From Psychromonas arctica DSM 14288 (GTDB taxonomy: Bacteria > Pseudomonadota > Gammaproteobacteria > Enterobacterales > Psychromonadaceae), in assembly GCF_000482725.1 (NCBI RefSeq), contig NZ_KI519478.1:270286-315646 (forward strand): a stretch of DNA of 45,361 bases, in the 5' to 3' direction. Made by a program: the position numbers and the translations under genes. Under the pieces are notes generated by a model that saw nothing but the letters and a program-made list of their open reading frames with translations, was not told the DNA's origin and searched no databases. Below, piece by piece: positions 25,990 through 34,826 of the stretch; position 1 is the stretch's first letter; the number at the start of each line of letters is the position of its first letter.

Positions 25990-26874
25990 ATGTCACAGGA
26001 AGGAAGTGTTGCCTCGGCAGTTGATGCAGTTGCCAATACGATTGAACAAAATGTAGACGTAATAAACAACAGCGTAGAGTGGATTGCAGATAATCAAGAG
26101 CTTATTATTGCTTATGGTATGAATATTGTTTTTGCCATTGCAACACTTGTTTTAGGTCTGATGGTTGCTCGTTTTATCGCTGGCACATTACATAAGATTC
26201 TAACAAAGCGTAAGTTAGATAGTACGATCGTTGATTTTGTTTCACATATGGTACGTTATGTCATTATTGCATTTGTTGTTATTGCTGCATTAGGGCGAAT
26301 TGGCGTTGAAACTACCTCCTTTGTAGCGATTATTGGTGCGGCTGGTTTAGCAGTTGGTTTAGCATTGCAGGGCTCTTTATCTAACTTTGCATCGGGCGTT
26401 TTGATTATTGCTTTGCGTCCATTTAAAGCTGGGGAATATATCGAAGCAGCTGGTACAGCGGGTGTTGTCGAATCTGTACAGATATTTTCAACAACATTAA
26501 CTACCGCAGATAATAAGTATGTAGTGGTACCTAATTCAGCTATTTTAGGTGGCAATATAATCAATTATTCTCGTAAGCCTACTCGTCGTATTGATTTAAT
26601 TATCGGAGTGAGCTATAACGCAGATTTAGCAAAAACAAAAGCCGTTTTAGAAGCTGTTATTAAAGCCAATAATGCGGTTTTAAAGTCTCCTGAACCCCAA
26701 GTTGCAGTCGCGGAGTTGGGTGACTCAAGTGTTAATTTAGTGGTTCGCCCATGGGTTAATGGACCTGACTATTGGCCTGTTCGTTTTGAATTGATGGAAG
26801 CGATTAAAAACGGCTTAGATGAAGCCGGAATCGAAATACCATTTCCACAAATGGATGTGCATATGGATAAATAG
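25990..26874 (+). CDS. mscS: Small-conductance mechanosensitive channel
   Basis: Inner-membrane heptameric channel that opens on osmotic downshock. The 294 residues (E. coli MscS 286) have three membrane helices at about 32-55, 70-95 and 100-128. The pore-lining TM3 is visible as the Gly/Ala-packed AAGLAVGLALQGSLSNFASG. The cytosolic beta and alpha/beta cage follows (VVVPNSAILGGNIINYSRKPTRR). A strong ribosome-binding site, AGAGGAG, lies 16 bp after slmA, so the two may be cotranscribed. Confidence 0.96.
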   Translation: MSQEGSVASAVDAVANTIEQNVDVINNSVEWIADNQELIIAYGMNIVFAIATLVLGLMVARFIAGTLHKILTKRKLDSTIVDFVSHMVRYVIIAFVVIAALGRIGVETTSFVAIIGAAGLAVGLALQGSLSNFASGVLIIALRPFKAGEYIEAAGTAGVVESVQIFSTTLTTADNKYVVVPNSAILGGNIINYSRKPTRRIDLIIGVSYNADLAKTKAVLEAVIKANNAVLKSPEPQVAVAELGDSSVNLVVRPWVNGPDYWPVRFELMEAIKNGLDEAGIEIPFPQMDVHMDK

Positions 26875-26894
26875 TGAATCACTATTATCAGAAT

Positions 26895-26930
26895 AAAAAA
26901 CCAGCTTTTTTAGGCTGGTTTTTTGTTTTT
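26895..26930 (+). terminator. Terminator after mscS
   Basis: An 11-bp stem AAAAAACCAGC/GCTGGTTTTTT (26895-26905 and 26914-26924) with an 8-nt loop, then T-rich sequence. Confidence 0.92.
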
Positions 26931-27348
26931 AGCTATGTCCATTTATTTGTCCTTCATTCTTTTTAGTGTTTTACAATTAGAAATTTGCCATATTTAAGGA
27001 CTTATATTGTGACCTTGAATATTTGAGAGCAATTCATTTTGAGAAGTAATGAGCCTATAAGTTTGATCTCGCCTACACTCTTTAATCATGATTCTCTGAA
27101 TCAAGCTTAAAGTCCACAAAAAATATGTTGTGAATAGATAAGTGGTGTAGTATCTGCAGTAGCTAATTAATCAATAGCCAAATCATCAATAGATAATCCG
27201 TCAATAGATAATATCAGTCATTAAATAATGAGATAAAAATTGATAAGGTATAACATTAATAGCTGACAGTTGTTGGCTTAGTTAGTTATATCTAACCATT
27301 TATATTTATCCTATAATAAACCTTGATTGTTAAATGAAAAGAGAAATT
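26925..27348. other. Gap before the gntR-type regulator
   Basis: About 420 bp of AT-rich control DNA. It holds a 10-bp palindrome AATCATGATT (27084-27093), three 15-bp tandem units (27171-27215), and a likely -10 TATAAT (27312-27317) about 30 bp before the regulator start. No coding frame is supported. Confidence 0.55.
27171..27215. repeat. 15-bp tandem repeat, three copies, upstream of gntR
   Basis: Units begin TCAATAG at 27171, 27186 and 27201. The second and third share TCAATAGATAAT; the first diverges after TCAATAG. A further AATAGATAA lies at 27133-27141. The regular spacing of about 1.5 helical turns suggests a binding array or replication slippage. Confidence 0.65.
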
Positions 27349-28062
27349 ATGCATAACCCATTCATACAGATTGCAGGATCAAAACGCAGCCTACATGTTC
27401 AAGTTGCACGTGAAATTGCACGTAAAATTTTATCTGGTGAAGCGGCTCAAAATGAGATTATTCCAAGTGAAATGGTCCTGTGTGAGCAATTTAGTGTTAG
27501 TCGTACAGCTTTGCGTGAAGCTATTAAATTATTAACTTCAAAGGGCTTATTAGAATCTAAACCTAAGGTTGGCACGCGTGTTAAAAGTCGAGACAATTGG
27601 AACTTTTTAGATGCTCAATTACTGGATTGGGTTATCGACCTTGGTGATAACGAAATCGTTTACCAAGAGTTTTTAGCGTTAAGAAAAGCCATTGAACCTG
27701 AAGCTGCGGCTCTTGCTGCAAAAAATGCAACGGCACAACAAAGAATTTTGTTATCTGCTACTTTTCAACAAATGGATTATATTTCTAAAAACTTCGATGC
27801 GCAAAAATGGATGGAAGTGGATATGGAGTTTCATCGTCTTGTTTTCTTATCAACGGGTAATAGCTTCTATTTACCGTTTGCTAACGTCTTATGTACCATG
27901 TTTAGAAGTTTTATCAGTCATTCTTCAGAGAAGGGCGGCACTTGTATTGGTGAGCATCGTGCCATTTATTCTGCCATTATGGCTGGTGATGCAGATAAAG
28001 CGCGCGAAGCAAATGCGATTTTATTGAAAAACACTAATCATCGTCTTCCTACTAGTAATTAA
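27349..28062 (+). CDS. GntR-family (FadR/FCD subfamily) transcriptional regulator
   Basis: A 237-residue regulator: an N-terminal winged helix (about 12-75; LHVQVAREIARKILSGEAAQNEIIPSEMVL ... SVSRTALREAIKLLTSKGLLESKPKVGTRV) and a C-terminal all-helical FCD ligand domain with Asp/His metal-type residues (EVDMEFHRLVF, STGN, EHRAIYSAIMAGD). It starts at ATG 27349 with AAGAGA 5 nt before. An earlier ATG at 27334 has no ribosome-binding site. This subfamily commonly senses sugar acids. Its position beside alginate lyase, kdgK and eda genes makes a KDG- or DEH-responsive repressor the best inference. Confidence 0.85.
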   Translation: MHNPFIQIAGSKRSLHVQVAREIARKILSGEAAQNEIIPSEMVLCEQFSVSRTALREAIKLLTSKGLLESKPKVGTRVKSRDNWNFLDAQLLDWVIDLGDNEIVYQEFLALRKAIEPEAAALAAKNATAQQRILLSATFQQMDYISKNFDAQKWMEVDMEFHRLVFLSTGNSFYLPFANVLCTMFRSFISHSSEKGGTCIGEHRAIYSAIMAGDADKAREANAILLKNTNHRLPTSN

Positions 28063-28114
28063 TATTACTTAGCTAATATTGCTTAACAAGTAGCGATAGC
28101 TGGCTGGTAACGAA

Positions 28115-28160
28115 GCAAAAAACCGCTGTTAGTTTATGACTAATAGCGGTTTTTTGCTTT
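28115..28160. terminator. Bidirectional terminator between the regulator and the PL17 operon
   Basis: A long stem GCAAAAAACCGCT-TTAG against CTAA-AGCGGTTTTTTGC (28115-28157), with one mismatched position and a 7-nt loop. Runs of A and T on both sides fit converging transcripts. Confidence 0.88.
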
Positions 28161-28222
28161 GTATTAAGGTACTTAGCAATCGTAATAAATATCCATTGTA
28201 TATTCTTCATTATTCATAGCTA

Positions 28223-30415
28223 TTAACGCTTCGTGATCGAATCATTAAATATTGCTATAGGCCCAGTCCAGGTAATCGTTTCACCTTTAATGACCACACT
28301 ATTTTGAGTATGTTTATCTACATCGGTAAGATTACTGACACAAACTTTAATATACTTATTATCAACTAAATTAATATTGATCACCGATGCATTGTTATTT
28401 GAATATAACACATCAATGGATACAACTTGTCCACGGGCATTTAGGCTCGCTTCTATCGCTTCATTAAAGTAGCCGTGTGTTTCATACACATTGGCAAATA
28501 AGTGATTGGCTGCCTTTTGGCGAAGCATTAACATTGGCTCGTTGCGTAAGTTGAAATCAGGATCATTTGCCCCAGTACGAGTAAAAATAACTTCACTGTC
28601 TTTGTTGGCGCTGCTGATTAATGAATAGTAACTATTGCCCATTAACCAAGTGGTTAATGATGAGCCTTCTACTTTACCTTGACCAAGGTTCCAAAGATGT
28701 TGGTAACCATAGCCATCACCCACTGTGCTTAAGCTTTTATGTGCTTGATACTCAAAATTAGTACGGATGATTTGTCCGTTATAATGAACTGGGTAATCGT
28801 AGCAGTGCTCTTCTTCACTGATCATACGGAATAGATCGATAATAAGCGGTTTTTCAAACTCCTCTGACTCAAGCATGATCACGGTACGTTGTTGGTCAAC
28901 ACCGGTATAGAAATCACGTGCAAAAGCACTCATTGCTTGCAGCTTACCATCGCCTGTTTCATTAGACGCTTTATTAGATAATAGTGTGAAGTGTTTTTCG
29001 CCATTATGCTGTTGAGCAATCGCTGTACTACCTTGGTTTTGGCTGATTTGATCAACTACTACGGTATTGTGTGCAATAGTTTGTTTACAGTAGCTTTTGT
29101 TTTCTGGAATGTAACGACCACCAAATTTAGGCTCGATGTTAACCCAACGACCATAACCGTAATCATTAATGAATTCTTGATTATTGTTAAACAGACTTAG
29201 GTGTAAACCATCAAAATGTCCATGATCTAATGCAGAGTGAAGTTTTGCATCACTGCCATGTTGGCCATACCAAAGTAACGCCATGCTATCATCAGATTTA
29301 GCATCACGATGACGTAGAATGGTAACGCCACCGCATTCACCTTTTGCACCATCAGTTAAGCTTAAGCTACCCCAGTTAAAGTTAGGTACCTCTGCATTGT
29401 TCTGTAATGCATTCGAAAGGGTTGCACCAGTATTATGAACCCACACATGGCCTTGATGTTTAGCCATAGCCAGTAAGGTTTCATTCTGATCGTAACGGTC
29501 AAAACAGATGTTTGTTGCTAACAAAATACCAAGATCTTTAATATCCATGGTACGAGATGAGTCATTTAATGCGGGTAAGGTACCATCTGGGAATGCTGTT
29601 GACATAACAGCGTAAGCTGTTGTTTTAATAACCTCATTCTTTAGTTTATAAATGCCGACTTGTGGTTGGCGACGTTCAATTGTTTCTGCAAATAAGAAAA
29701 TGGGACGTAACGAGAAGCGATGGTAATACGGACCTTCCATGTAGTAACCATCTGGCGAGAATAATTGTGTTAACTGGGCAATAAAACCACCCGAAACGCT
29801 ATCACCTTTTAAGCCGTATAACGATTTGTCTACCGTCGCTTGGTCATTGATGGCATAAGCACAAATACCTGCACTCGCCACTGACCATAGACCGTGGTTA
29901 TGAATGATATCGAAGTTTTCTGCATAGGTGACCACAAACATCTCAAGCATGACTTTGAATAAGTCATTTTCAATTAACTGTTGTTGATCTTCAGTTAATT
30001 TATGGCGAATACAAGAGTAAGCGCATGATGAATATAACATCCACATATTTTCGTTTAATGTTTGGTGAAACAAACGACCTGGTTTATTTGAGTCACGGCT
30101 AATGTTGAGCTCACGGTGTTTATAAACCTTTGCATATTCAACCAACATAGTTGTTGCATAATCAAGGTAGCGTTTATCTTCAGTGATCAGGTATAAACGA
30201 CCCGCCAAATCTAAATGAATGTAATTTTGCTTATGACGGTTATGTTCGTAACCGCCTGCTTCACCGTGTCCAGGAATTTCGATACCCATCGGCATGTAAG
30301 CTTCAAGTGTTTTAATCTCTTCTGCAATAGAACGACCAATCAGTGAGTCAGAGCCTACGTATTGACGTAAGTCAGCTGCTTGTTCATAGCTCATTAGTAA
30401 TGGTTGGTAACTCAT
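28223..30415 (-). CDS. Oligoalginate lyase, polysaccharide lyase family 17 (second copy)
   Basis: Cytoplasmic exo-type lyase that splits alginate oligosaccharides to unsaturated monouronate (DEH precursor). The 730 residues have no signal peptide. The N-terminal alpha-toroid domain (about 60-340) carries Asn173-His174 (HNHGLW) and Tyr231-x-Arg233 (EGPYYHR). The C-terminal heparinase II/III-like domain carries His398 (HGHFD) and Tyr435 (GGRYIPENKSY). The pair spacing of 37 residues equals that recalled for S. degradans Alg17C (His413, Tyr450). It starts 2 bp after the first PL17 gene with GAGG as ribosome-binding site. Substrate preference (polyM, polyG or mixed) is not readable. Confidence 0.85.
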   Translation of the reverse strand: MSYQPLLMSYEQAADLRQYVGSDSLIGRSIAEEIKTLEAYMPMGIEIPGHGEAGGYEHNRHKQNYIHLDLAGRLYLITEDKRYLDYATTMLVEYAKVYKHRELNISRDSNKPGRLFHQTLNENMWMLYSSCAYSCIRHKLTEDQQQLIENDLFKVMLEMFVVTYAENFDIIHNHGLWSVASAGICAYAINDQATVDKSLYGLKGDSVSGGFIAQLTQLFSPDGYYMEGPYYHRFSLRPIFLFAETIERRQPQVGIYKLKNEVIKTTAYAVMSTAFPDGTLPALNDSSRTMDIKDLGILLATNICFDRYDQNETLLAMAKHQGHVWVHNTGATLSNALQNNAEVPNFNWGSLSLTDGAKGECGGVTILRHRDAKSDDSMALLWYGQHGSDAKLHSALDHGHFDGLHLSLFNNNQEFINDYGYGRWVNIEPKFGGRYIPENKSYCKQTIAHNTVVVDQISQNQGSTAIAQQHNGEKHFTLLSNKASNETGDGKLQAMSAFARDFYTGVDQQRTVIMLESEEFEKPLIIDLFRMISEEEHCYDYPVHYNGQIIRTNFEYQAHKSLSTVGDGYGYQHLWNLGQGKVEGSSLTTWLMGNSYYSLISSANKDSEVIFTRTGANDPDFNLRNEPMLMLRQKAANHLFANVYETHGYFNEAIEASLNARGQVVSIDVLYSNNNASVININLVDNKYIKVCVSNLTDVDKHTQNSVVIKGETITWTGPIAIFNDSITKR

Positions 30416-30417
30416 GA

Positions 30418-32556
30418 TTAAACCTCTTTACTTTTTACAGCAACAAAACCTTGGAAGCTGTATGTTTGATTATTAAATTCGATAGTGGTTTGGCTGTCTG
30501 CTATTACATGACGGTCATTATTAATCATCACGGTTAATGCAATACCTTCTCCAATGATATCGACAACGGTCGCTTGCTCATTAAAGCCAATAATATTAAT
30601 AGTGTGAATTTTTCCCCGTGCATCTAAGCTTGCTTCGATTGCTTCATTAAAGTAACCGTGTGTTTCGATTACGTTAGCAAATAAGCTGTTTTTAGCGTTC
30701 TTACGGCGAAGTATTAAGCTGGTTTCGCTACGTAAGTTAAATGACGGATCGTTAGCGCCTGTGCGTGTGAAGTAAACCGTATCATCGCTTGATGCTGCAC
30801 CTAACCATGTGTAGTAACTGCTACCTTGTAACCAGCTAACTAAGGTAGTGTCTTGTGCTGGACCTTCGCTTTCATTCCATAAATGTTGGTAGCCTGCATC
30901 ATCACCCATTGGGTTTAAAGCTACGTGTTGTTTATGTTCAACATTGGTGCGAATGATTTGGCCTCGGTATTGTAACGAGTAATCGTATTGATGTGCTTTT
31001 TCACTGCTTAGGCGGAATAAATCGATAAGTAGTGGCTGTGCTAATTGCTCATGCTCAACTAATACTAATGAACGTTGTTGCTCAACACCCGGATAAAAGT
31101 CATCAGCATAAGCACTCATTGCTTGTACTTTACCTTTACCAACAAAGAAATGAGGAATACCGTGTTTGCTATCCGCTGTATCAACATCAAAGTTGTTTTG
31201 ACAACTTGCATCAATAGACACTAAGTTGTGAGCAATCGTTTGGCGCGCATAAGATTTATTTTCATCTAAGTAACGACCACCGAACTTAGGCTCGATATTA
31301 ACCCAACGACCGAAACCATAATCACGCAGTACTTCTTGGTTGTTATTGAAGTAAGTCATGCCTAGCGTATCAAAGTGACCGTGGCCCATACCATGTTGTC
31401 CGTAGTTCATTACTAATTGACTGATGTCACCAGTCGCAGTTTGCATGCGAATAAAACCTTGTGCACCTTTATCACCATCAGGGCCTTCGCTTAATTCAAC
31501 GCTTGGTAAACAAGGTAATTCAACTGAGTCCTGTGCTTCGTATGCTTGTGATAACGCAGCTCCACAACCGCTCACCCAGATTTGATCTTGAATTTTAGCA
31601 ATACCAAAAAGGTTTTTATCTTCAGAATAATGTTTTGCATATAAACTCACAGCAATCACTACACCTTCATCTTTAATATCCATACTTTTCGATGAATCAT
31701 TTAATGATGGAAACACACCGTTTGGATAAGCCGTCGATAATAATGATTGAATGGTTTTACCAATCACTTGACCTTTAAAGTTAAATATATCCAACTCTGG
31801 ACGGTATCGTTGAGTTAATTCAGCTAATAAACATAAAGGACGAATAGCATATCGATGATAATAAGGACCTTCGATATAATAACCTGAAGGTGAAAATAAA
31901 TTGCTTAGCTGTGCAAGGAAGCCTCCTTGTATGTCATCGCCAGCTAAACCATGTAAAGCCAAATCAATATATTTATCTTGTTCAATTGCTACGCCACATA
32001 CAGCTGTTGCAGCCACTGCCCAAACACCGTGGTTATGAATGCGATCAAAATCAAAGTCATATCTAACCGTTGCAACTTCTAGCATGGGTTCAAATAATTG
32101 TTCAACAATGTGTTTGCGCTGTGCTTCGGTTAACCAGTGTTTAATGCAGCTGTAACCTAAGCTCGAATATAATAACCAGACATGTTCATTTAACATTTGG
32201 TGAAACAAGCGCCCTGGTGGATTAGTGTTTCTTTGTACTTGAAACCCTAGTGCTAGATATTTATGTGCATATTGAGTTAAGAGGTCTGCTGTAAATTGTG
32301 CATATTTTTCTTCACCAGTGATCAAAAATAAACGACCTGCTTGATCAATATACTTGTAATTCTGTTGATGTTTATTATGTGCGTAACCGCCAGCAGGGCT
32401 GTGCCCTGGTACGTCTATTGGTTGTGTAAGATAGTTATCTGTGTCGATAATAAGTGCATCAAGGCTGCGGCCCATTAAGCTTTGCTTGCTAAGTTGTTGT
32501 TGGATTGCTTTGATTTCTTGTTGGTCCATAAGCACTGCGTTGACGTTGCTAGACAT
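30418..32556 (-). CDS. Oligoalginate lyase, polysaccharide lyase family 17 (first copy)
   Basis: Paralogue of the following gene, with the same architecture. The 712 residues have no signal peptide, so it is cytoplasmic. The presumed catalytic set is Asn175-His176 (HNHGVW), Tyr233-x-Arg235 (EGPYYHR), His392 (HGHFD) and Tyr429 (GGRYLDENKSY). The two proteins align end to end but differ throughout, so the duplication is old. It has a ribosome-binding site GAGG before the ATG and is promoter-proximal in the two-gene operon. It diverges from kdgK across a 600-bp control region. Other heparinase-like lyases are less likely given the PGHSPAGGYAHN and EGPYYHRYAIRP motifs. Confidence 0.85.
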   Translation of the reverse strand: MSSNVNAVLMDQQEIKAIQQQLSKQSLMGRSLDALIIDTDNYLTQPIDVPGHSPAGGYAHNKHQQNYKYIDQAGRLFLITGEEKYAQFTADLLTQYAHKYLALGFQVQRNTNPPGRLFHQMLNEHVWLLYSSLGYSCIKHWLTEAQRKHIVEQLFEPMLEVATVRYDFDFDRIHNHGVWAVAATAVCGVAIEQDKYIDLALHGLAGDDIQGGFLAQLSNLFSPSGYYIEGPYYHRYAIRPLCLLAELTQRYRPELDIFNFKGQVIGKTIQSLLSTAYPNGVFPSLNDSSKSMDIKDEGVVIAVSLYAKHYSEDKNLFGIAKIQDQIWVSGCGAALSQAYEAQDSVELPCLPSVELSEGPDGDKGAQGFIRMQTATGDISQLVMNYGQHGMGHGHFDTLGMTYFNNNQEVLRDYGFGRWVNIEPKFGGRYLDENKSYARQTIAHNLVSIDASCQNNFDVDTADSKHGIPHFFVGKGKVQAMSAYADDFYPGVEQQRSLVLVEHEQLAQPLLIDLFRLSSEKAHQYDYSLQYRGQIIRTNVEHKQHVALNPMGDDAGYQHLWNESEGPAQDTTLVSWLQGSSYYTWLGAASSDDTVYFTRTGANDPSFNLRSETSLILRRKNAKNSLFANVIETHGYFNEAIEASLDARGKIHTINIIGFNEQATVVDIIGEGIALTVMINNDRHVIADSQTTIEFNNQTYSFQGFVAVKSKEV

Positions 32557-32854
32557 TATTACCTCATTGCATATTTAAGTAAAAAATTCATGTTATAAAG
32601 TAATACAAATAAGATTTTAAATCACAAGTTTTTTTTGTTTTTAAGAATGAGATCTCTATTTTTACACTTTTAAATGTATAACGGTCACCGTAAAATTATT
32701 ATTAATTCTCTTTCTTTAAATTTTTTTGCTACTTATTTTCAATGGGTTGGTTATAAATTTTATAGATGTATTTAATTGGCTGATTAAACTTTTATAATTT
32801 AGTCTATTTTATCTTTTTGATCTTAAAGTGTTTATTTTAATTGTCATATTCGCA

Positions 32855-32870
32855 GATGATCTGGATCACA
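32855..32870. promoter_or_regulatory. CRP-like site in the alginate control region
   Basis: GATGATCTGGATCACA: right half TCACA perfect, left half 3 of 5 to TGTGA, N6 spacing correct. It is 11 bp from the GntR-type palindrome, a common arrangement for catabolite and inducer control. Confidence 0.5.
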
Positions 32871-32880
32871 CATAGTGTCT

Positions 32881-32895
32881 TTTTGTATTACAAAA
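32881..32895. promoter_or_regulatory. Putative FCD-GntR operator
   Basis: TTTTGTATTACAAAA is a perfect 7-1-7 palindrome. Its core TTGTATTACAA fits the t.GT...AC.a pattern known for FadR-subfamily GntR proteins. A second, weaker TGTAATGTACA palindrome follows at 32902-32912. The likely ligand is the regulator encoded at 27349-28062. Confidence 0.55.
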
Positions 32896-33158
32896 TAGGG
32901 TGTGTAATGTACAATTTGAACCCTATTTAAAGAACAGAAACAGAGATCTGGTTGAGTTAAGCAATTGAAAATAGTTTGCTCCAACCAATACCATAATATG
33001 GATGAGCACAGAAAAGTCAGTTGTGCATAATATGCTTTTACATTATTAAAAATAAACTGCTGATTTTATAAATAAAACCAGCAAGAACTCTGAGATGAGT
33101 AATGGTTTTAATGAGTAGAGGGTAGTAATGGTTCCATTTTTTATAAAAGAGGTGACTA

Positions 33159-34094
33159 ATGGGTGAGCTAAATATCGCTTTAATCGGCGAATGTATGATT
33201 GAATTGCAAGAAATTAATGGTGTTTGGCGTAAAAGCTTTGGCGGTGACACATTAAATACCGCTGTTTATCTATCGCGCTTAAGCGTAGGTAAAGCCGTTA
33301 ATGTTAGTTACGTTACTGCGTTAGGTCAGGATAAAATCAGTCAAGAAATGATTGATAGTTGGTCTTTAGAAGGCATTAATACTCAGTTTGTACAACGCTC
33401 TGCTACTAAGCAACCTGGTTTATATATGGTTGAGACGGATGATACTGGTGAACGTAGCTTTTTATACTGGCGTGACGATGCCGCTGCAAAATACTGGCTG
33501 GAAACGGCAAGTGATGAGTTAATTGAACAGTTACTCACACAAGATGCTATTTATTTGTCAGGTATTAGCTTAGCTATTTTACCAGCCCAGAGTCGTGAAA
33601 AACTTTACGATATATTGAGTCGTTATAAAGCGACGGGTGGTAAAGTTTATTTTGATAATAACTACCGACCTAAATTATGGGATTCTACCGAGCAAGCAGC
33701 AGAAAGCTTCAAACGTATTTTATCTGTTACTCATACTGGTTTATTAACTTTTGATGATGAACAAGCGCTTTTTGGTGATACTTGTATAGAAGATTGTTTA
33801 GCACGAACCCGTGCTTTAGGTGTGCAAGAGATTGTCATCAAACAAGGAGGCAGTGAATGTTTAATTGTTACTGCTGATGATTCTATTAGTGTTGCGGCGA
33901 CTAAAATTGCACCTGAAAATGTAATTGATACAACGGCTGCAGGTGACTCTTTTGCTGCCGGTTATATGTCAAAACGTATATTAGGCGAGTCAAGTATTGC
34001 TGCGGCTGAAAAAGGTCATCAGTTAGCAGGCACTGTTATTCAGCATAAAGGTGCGTTAATTGATGTGCAATATACAGCACCTTTTGTCGATTAA
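33159..34094 (+). CDS. kdgK: 2-keto-3-deoxygluconate kinase
   Basis: PfkB-family kinase: KDG + ATP to KDPG, the penultimate step in alginate and pectin use. 311 residues (E. coli 309). It shows IALIGECMIEL near the start, the substrate loop FGGDTLNTAVYLSR (27-40), FDNNYRPKLW, and the PfkB signature DTTAAGDSFAAG with catalytic Asp263. A ribosome-binding site, GAGGTG, is present. eda follows at 30 bp, so KDPG is passed straight on. Confidence 0.95.
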   Translation: MGELNIALIGECMIELQEINGVWRKSFGGDTLNTAVYLSRLSVGKAVNVSYVTALGQDKISQEMIDSWSLEGINTQFVQRSATKQPGLYMVETDDTGERSFLYWRDDAAAKYWLETASDELIEQLLTQDAIYLSGISLAILPAQSREKLYDILSRYKATGGKVYFDNNYRPKLWDSTEQAAESFKRILSVTHTGLLTFDDEQALFGDTCIEDCLARTRALGVQEIVIKQGGSECLIVTADDSISVAATKIAPENVIDTTAAGDSFAAGYMSKRILGESSIAAAEKGHQLAGTVIQHKGALIDVQYTAPFVD

Positions 34095-34124
34095 AGTTTA
34101 TTAAAATATTCAATAGGATTAAAA

Positions 34125-34748
34125 ATGACAACATTAAATGAAAAACTACAAGCTCTAAAAGTTATCCCTGTTATCGCAATTAAAGATGCTGAGGATGCAG
34201 TGCCGCTAGGTAGAGTATTAGTTGAAAATGGTATGCCATGTGCGGAGATAACTTTCCGTACGCCTGCTGCGGCACAAGCAATTAAAAATTTACGTGCAGC
34301 ATTTCCTGATATGTTGATTGGTGCAGGTACGGTATTAAATAGTGAAACTGTTGATCAAGCGATTGACGCTGGTGTTGACTTCATTGTTAGTCCTGGTTTT
34401 AATCCAACTACGGTTAAATACTGTCAGCAACGTAAAATGCCAATTATCCCTGGTGTTAATAACCCATCTCTGGTTGAGCAAGCAATGGAAATGGGATTAA
34501 CAACATTAAAATTCTTCCCTGCTGGCCCTTCAGGTGGTGTTGCAATGTTGAAATCATTGACTGCTGTTTATCCTGTTAGCTTTATGCCAACGGGCGGGGT
34601 TTCACCTGCAAATATTAATGAATACTTAGATATTAATGCAGTACTTGCTTGTGGTGGTACATGGATGGTACCTGCTGATTTAATTGATAACCGTGAATGG
34701 GATAAAATTGGTCTTTTGGTTAAAGAGGCTGTTGCGTCTCTAACTTAA
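34125..34748 (+). CDS. eda: 2-keto-3-deoxy-6-phosphogluconate aldolase
   Basis: Class I aldolase: KDPG to pyruvate and glyceraldehyde-3-phosphate. The 207 residues (E. coli 213) carry the catalytic Glu41 in CAEITFRT and Schiff-base Lys129 in TTLKFFPA. The phosphate-binding motifs GAGTVL, SPGFNP and MPTGGVS are also present. It lies 30 bp after kdgK. No edd gene is here, so its job in this locus is sugar-acid rather than gluconate catabolism. Confidence 0.97.
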   Translation: MTTLNEKLQALKVIPVIAIKDAEDAVPLGRVLVENGMPCAEITFRTPAAAQAIKNLRAAFPDMLIGAGTVLNSETVDQAIDAGVDFIVSPGFNPTTVKYCQQRKMPIIPGVNNPSLVEQAMEMGLTTLKFFPAGPSGGVAMLKSLTAVYPVSFMPTGGVSPANINEYLDINAVLACGGTWMVPADLIDNREWDKIGLLVKEAVASLT

Positions 34749-34776
34749 TTACTTACTCCTAATTTTTATAAACTGA

Positions 34777-34809
34777 GCCTTGATTATTGATTTAATCGAG
34801 GCTTTTTTT
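34777..34809 (+). terminator. Terminator after eda
   Basis: A 10-bp stem GCCTTGATTA/TAATCGAGGC (34777-34786 and 34793-34802, one G-T pair), then seven Ts. Confidence 0.85.
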
Positions 34810-34826
34810 AAGTATCAAAAATTGAA

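Larger units (their letters stand above)
32557..33158. other. Divergent control region between PL17 operon and kdgK
   Basis: 602 bp without a gene. It contains a palindrome ACGGTCACCGT (32681-32691), a CRP-like site (32855-32870), and the 15-bp palindrome at 32881-32895. About 260 bp of kdgK leader follows it. A small minus-strand frame overlapping the kdgK start is a shadow. Confidence 0.6.

Noticed and set aside
27171-27215. Could the 15-bp repeats be a CRISPR array
   Set aside because: Units abut without unique spacers and are far too short; no cas gene nearby.
28223-32556. Heparinase II/III or PL12/PL21 lyases
   Set aside because: The heparinase-like C-domain is shared, but the N-terminal toroid motifs, the Tyr-x-Arg pair and kdgK-eda context fit PL17 better.
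33038-33250. 70-codon minus-strand frame over the kdgK start
   Set aside because: Antisense to a certain start with no ribosome-binding site.
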